The position numbers were made by a program, and so were the translations under genes. A stretch of 64,000 bases of DNA from Angiostrongylus vasorum. Lineage: Eukaryota; Nematoda; Chromadorea; Rhabditida; Metastrongylidae. Below are positions 60,600-64,000 of this stretch, piece by piece (the first letter of the stretch is position 1; each line of letters opens with the position of its first letter). The stretch covers positions 1 through 64,000 of the forward strand of contig JADANN010000410.1 of NCBI GenBank assembly GCA_018806985.1. The letters run 5' to 3'. The notes beneath the pieces are model-generated. The model was not told the origin of the DNA, did not search any database, and saw nothing but the letters and a program-made list of their open reading frames with translations.

Positions 60600-60740
60600 A
60601 GTCAATGTCTCTATTATTCCAGAATGCCAATTTGCTGTCCCCGAATAAATGAATGAGCTAGTATGCTCAGAGCACGGGATTGAACCAGTGGCAAGTGAGT
60701 ATTGCACGGCACCTCTAACCCTGCGCCAATACACCACAAC
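60600..60740 (-). mobile_element. tRNA-derived SINE
   Basis: The minus-strand head has TGGCGCAGGGTTAGAGG (A box) and TGGTTCAATCCC (B box), then a body with GACAGCAAATTGGCATTCTG that resembles the 55,840 element. Confidence 0.7.
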
Positions 60741-61549
60741 AATAGGAGATGAAAGGGCATGGTACTTTAGAAAAGAACAAACTTGAAAAAGTGTCCCAAG
60801 TAGCTTTGTTCTAAGGATTTGAATACGGTGTTTTGCTATCACCTTCACTGAACAAAGGCGAGACTTCCACCACTCCTCACCACGGCAGAGAAGTTTTACT
60901 TCCACTTTTTTTCACTCCTCACTCACCTTCCAATGTTGGCAAAAGCATCATCCAACAAAAAAATACAACGATACTAGGGCATTTCTACACACGATATCAG
61001 GTTAAAATTGTTCCAACAACAAAACCAGAACATCTTGAGATGCCATCGAACACAAGGGAAGAACAACACGATTTTACTGCTGTATTTTACTCAATAATTA
61101 GCATTTTCATGGTGCATATGTGTCACATTTTCGTGAATATGTAACATGTATATGTTTACAAATAGACCGTTCTTTCTCTCCACTCTTGGAATCTTTTCTT
61201 GGAGGCAGACAAGTTTGCGCCCAAAGCAGTTAGGAATTCAAATAAGATATTTTCGAAAGCCTGAAAGTAATGTCTACCACGATAAAGATAGAAAAGCCGC
61301 ATAAGAATTCACTTCACCCATATAGGAAAGAACGAGAGGACATGCCACGCTGCCAGGCTGACTAAAAGGGAAATCTAAAGTAGTGGTATTGACGGAAGCT
61401 GCGAAGATCAAACAACACTAAAATACCACCGTTAGTAGGATTTGAAGTAAGGAGGGATAGGTACCCAAATATATGATGTTCACAAAGAAATTAGTTCGAT
61501 TTAAAACAACTACCTACCGAGAAACTCTTCAAAGCCTGAGTGGAGTTAA

Positions 61550-61745
61550 CCGTTTTATTTACTACCTACTAATTTTAATGGCAGGGTATAATGCGAATTA
61601 TAAGTACAACGATGCTGAGATATTTGCAAAACTCCGGACTGCAGGTGTCTGCAGTGAGGAACGAACGCGCTATTGTCCTTTCGGGAGAGTAACACGTTCA
61701 CCACCACACCATGCGGGTCCTTCGTTTCGCCTGTCTCTCAACAGA
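61550..61745 (+). repeat. 300-bp dispersed repeat copy, 5' part
   Basis: Begins TTTATTTACTACCTACTAAT, includes GATGCTGAGATATTTGCAAA and CACCACACCATGCGGGTCC, and stops at CGCCTGTCTCTCA, so it is 3'-truncated. Confidence 0.8.
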
Positions 61746-62109
61746 GTTTTGGATATTGGATTGACTAAAATTTCACACTCAAAAACGGCAACAGAGTCCG
61801 TGGTAATGTGGTCAACGACGCTTTAGTTTGACTAAGGTGTTCGTACTATACATAAGATATTCTGCAAGGAGCCCAAAAACATCAGGTAACTTCTCACCAA
61901 TTTACAAACCCAAGTACAAATATAAACATGCAGAATACGTCAAAGTTACGTCAATAAGACATACCACTGGTTCAGAGCTTTCTCATACCTCAGCATCCAT
62001 GTGGTTGTATTTCACGTAACACCCAGACATGAAAATGGGCAGCAAGTGAAAGTGAAAACATTATTGGTGTTCCCAGTAACTTCAAAGACCATCTAAATAG
62101 ACTAGAAAC

Positions 62110-62400
62110 CAACCACAATGATGCTGAGATATTTGCAAAATTCCGGACCGCAGGTGTCTGCAGTGGGAACAAACGCGCTATTACCTTTGGCGGGGCAAAT
62201 CCGTTCACCACCACACCATGCGGGTCTTCCGTTTCGCCTGTCTCTCAGGTAGTTTCCTATCGATCAGTGCCATTAGCAACCGCCCGTCAACGGGATTGTC
62301 AGGGTGCCCAAAACGGCAGTGAAGCCAGTTAAGCTGAGGCTGTAGTCAAGATCACAATGTCAACTTCTTTTTATTTACTGCCTTTTTCAATTTTTCACGA
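62110..62400 (+). repeat. 300-bp dispersed repeat copy
   Basis: From AATGATGCTGAGATATTTGC through CACCACACCATGCGGG to AAGCTGAGGCTGTAGT, followed by the terminal TTTTTATTTACTGCC that starts the next unit in tandem copies elsewhere. Confidence 0.8.
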
Positions 62401-62699
62401 CAGAGAATTGTGTTTTATACAAGATTGGATATAGCTGCACTGCGATCATGCGTGTAGAAGGGTTGGAAGGTAACGCTCATGGCGAACGTAATGCACCTAT
62501 CTCTCCTTCCAGATGAATGGAAGTACTATCACCGATAACCTTAAAGATTGGGTAGGTAAACCGAAGTGAGAACGACTTATCATCAAAGCTGATGGAAAAC
62601 AAAGGAGAGCCATTTACTGCTCACAGGAATGTTCCAAAGAAGTCGTGAGTAAGATAAAAGCTCATGGATCTTTGCAAATCACTTCCGGCTAATCGGACA

Positions 62700-63060
62700 G
62701 TGGGTGGATAGCGTGGCGGTAATGATGCTCGCTCATCACGAGCACCGCATTGGCTCGACCCCGCCCTGCACTTGCCAAGTCTCTAATCCATCTGAAATAA
62801 GGAAAATGGTACCAGACTTGCCTAATAGCAACCCGTTACTTCAAATAAAATTAGAAACGCTCTAGGATACTTATTCCAGGAGTAGAGGGAGAATCGACTC
62901 CACAGTCATTCAACGGCGTTTATAAAGAGCCTCCGAACCCTTGAAGCAGCAGCTAAACCCATATGTGAAACGTGCATAGACCTTCGAGGACTATGGAAGC
63001 GAGAAAACGAATGGAATGAGAGAAGTCTGAGACTGCACAGCAGATGCAAAAATGGGCCAT
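62700..63060 (+). mobile_element. SINE with tRNA-like head and long body
   Basis: The head GATAGCGTGGCGGTAATGAT and TTGGCTCGACCCCGCCC resembles tRNA A and B boxes. The body has ATGGTACCAGACTTGCC, TTAGAAACGCTCTAGG and GAGAATCGACTCCACAG. These body motifs align in order with 41,480-41,740 and its mirror, making this the least truncated member of that family in the window. Confidence 0.6.
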
Positions 63061-63579
63061 TTAGAGAAAAAAATCGAGTTTGTTTGAAGTATGGTATGAG
63101 AACCTGAGAAGTAAATACGATCCCTAGAGTTCATTGATTAGAACAGATGACACGAAAAATTCGAAGCTGAGGCGTACGTTGATAGACGAAAAGTGATGTT
63201 GCTGGCTAGCGAGAACAATTGATCTACCTTCTGAATTGTTTAAAGAAAACAAGAACAGCGACAAAGTTCCAGCATTTAAACATGACGGTGATATCAAGAG
63301 TCACCAATGTTCATATGCAATCATCCGAAAGCACTAGTCTATAGCATTATCTGCTCGATATTTATTCCTCATGGCTTTACGAACAGAAAAACTCAAAAGG
63401 CCTCCAGAAGGAAAAATTATTGCAATAAATGGAAAAATCTCTGCGCTATCGAATAGTCGTAACAGGCAGTAGTTTCCATGATGAGAATTGCGAGCATACC
63501 AACTCGTACCGAGTTCTCACGAAGAGAATTTTCTTCACTGCTGGTAATGAAAATCAGAAGGAGGCTTGTATCATTATAC

Positions 63580-63768
63580 GAAGTCATGTGAACTGGTATT
63601 TGACAACAGAGACCGGTCGGCGTCATTCAAAGATAACGTCCCAAGTGCAACAAATTTCTCATAATGCGTAACAATGTTTGTGCGGATGTTGTAACGACGA
63701 CTCGCCAGACAGTTTCGGGACTCGGCTTGGAAGTCGGAGAACATCAAGCACTGTGCGAACGTCGCCAT
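63580..63768 (-). CDS. Candidate first coding exon, unrecognised
   Basis: From an ATG in good context (GAAAATGG) at 63,768 the frame runs 63 codons: MATFAQCLMFSDFQAESRNC, then LASRRYNIRTNIVTHYEKF, ALGTLSLNDADRSLLSNT. It ends at a donor-like TTC|GTATAATG at 63,580/63,579, phase 0. It looks coding and lies upstream on the same strand as the POU gene, so it could be that gene's 5' exon or a separate gene. I do not recognise it. An open frame also exists on the opposite strand (63,429-63,671) but has no start context or splice signals. Confidence 0.3.
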
Positions 63769-64000
63769 TTTCTCTTCTCGAAAAGGCGTGCTTTCTGGAG
63801 AAACACAATGGGCAGCTTATCCATGCGTTAGGAACTCGTTACTGAATTGCTATGATTACGATATATCGCGAAACTGCACCAAAACAAATAAGGTATGTCA
63901 GTTTTAAACAACTTCGTAAACGATTACAAGATTTCACTAAAAGCTAATGACATTTGTGAGGCTACGATGCGAGGCTCATCAGCAGCAAAAATGCAGCCAC

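Larger units (their letters stand above)
59790..63570. other. Repeat-bearing region upstream of the recognised POU exons
   Basis: No gene recognised between the first confirmed POU exon and 63,580. At about 60,030-60,045 a good donor follows CACAGGTTG, which would fit in phase with the exon at 59,786 (two bases, TG|C), but no matching open exon with an acceptor is convincing. The stretch contains two SINEs and two copies of the 300-bp repeat, listed separately. The frames at 60,833 (+) and 60,585 (-) look incidental. Confidence 0.5.

Overview
The window looks like chromosome sequence from a clade V (strongylid, hookworm-like) nematode. The evidence is a POU-homeobox gene closest to nematode ceh-18, a transthyretin-like secreted protein gene of the nematode TTL type, short GT-AG introns with TTTCAG-type acceptors, RTE-clade LINEs, and many tRNA-derived SINE-like repeats. 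Species is not determined. Gene density is low and repeats dominate.

Layout. (1) Positions 1-18,090: a satellite array of about 176-bp monomers, roughly 100 copies, with nested higher-order structure (352-bp dimers, an 879-bp five-monomer duplication, a truncated monomer used three times). Monomers decay toward the right edge. (2) 18,091-19,762: the 3' part of an RTE LINE on the minus strand, broken at its 5' side. (3) 19,762-43,036: a very large palindrome. Two arms of about 10.2 kb (19,762-29,990 and 32,870-43,036) are near-identical inverted copies around a 2.9-kb spacer. (4) 43,036-46,985: a longer copy of the same LINE, same strand, whose first 1.67 kb is a direct repeat of the fragment at 18,091. 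(5) 46,986-64,000: ordinary low-density sequence with a three-exon TTL gene (minus, 47,625-49,374) and most of a ceh-18-like POU homeobox gene (minus, 53,444-59,786, at least eight exons, 5' end not found), among SINE-like elements and copies of a roughly 300-bp dispersed repeat.

The most unusual observation is in the palindrome. Apart from homopolymer-length differences and a few substitutions, I found two sizeable length differences in the long arms. Each has exact intron boundaries in the same transcriptional direction (plus on the left arm, minus on the right arm). A 61-nt block (GTAAGA...TTTCAG) is present only in the right arm, and a 122-nt block (GTAAGT...TTTAG) only in the left arm. 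In both places removing the block joins reading frames. The arms therefore differ by reciprocal, precise intron presence/absence. This suggests cDNA-mediated intron loss, intron gain, or an RNA-guided assembly/polishing artefact. Raw DNA reads across both sites would decide.

The arms also carry exon-like pieces of at least one gene I do not recognise, an old RTE relic, a 46-bp-arm hairpin and several copies of the 300-bp repeat. Inverted copies of that repeat sit exactly at the inner ends of the arms and may have seeded the inverted duplication. Arm comparison was done by eye at anchor points about every 300-500 nt, so small differences may have been missed.
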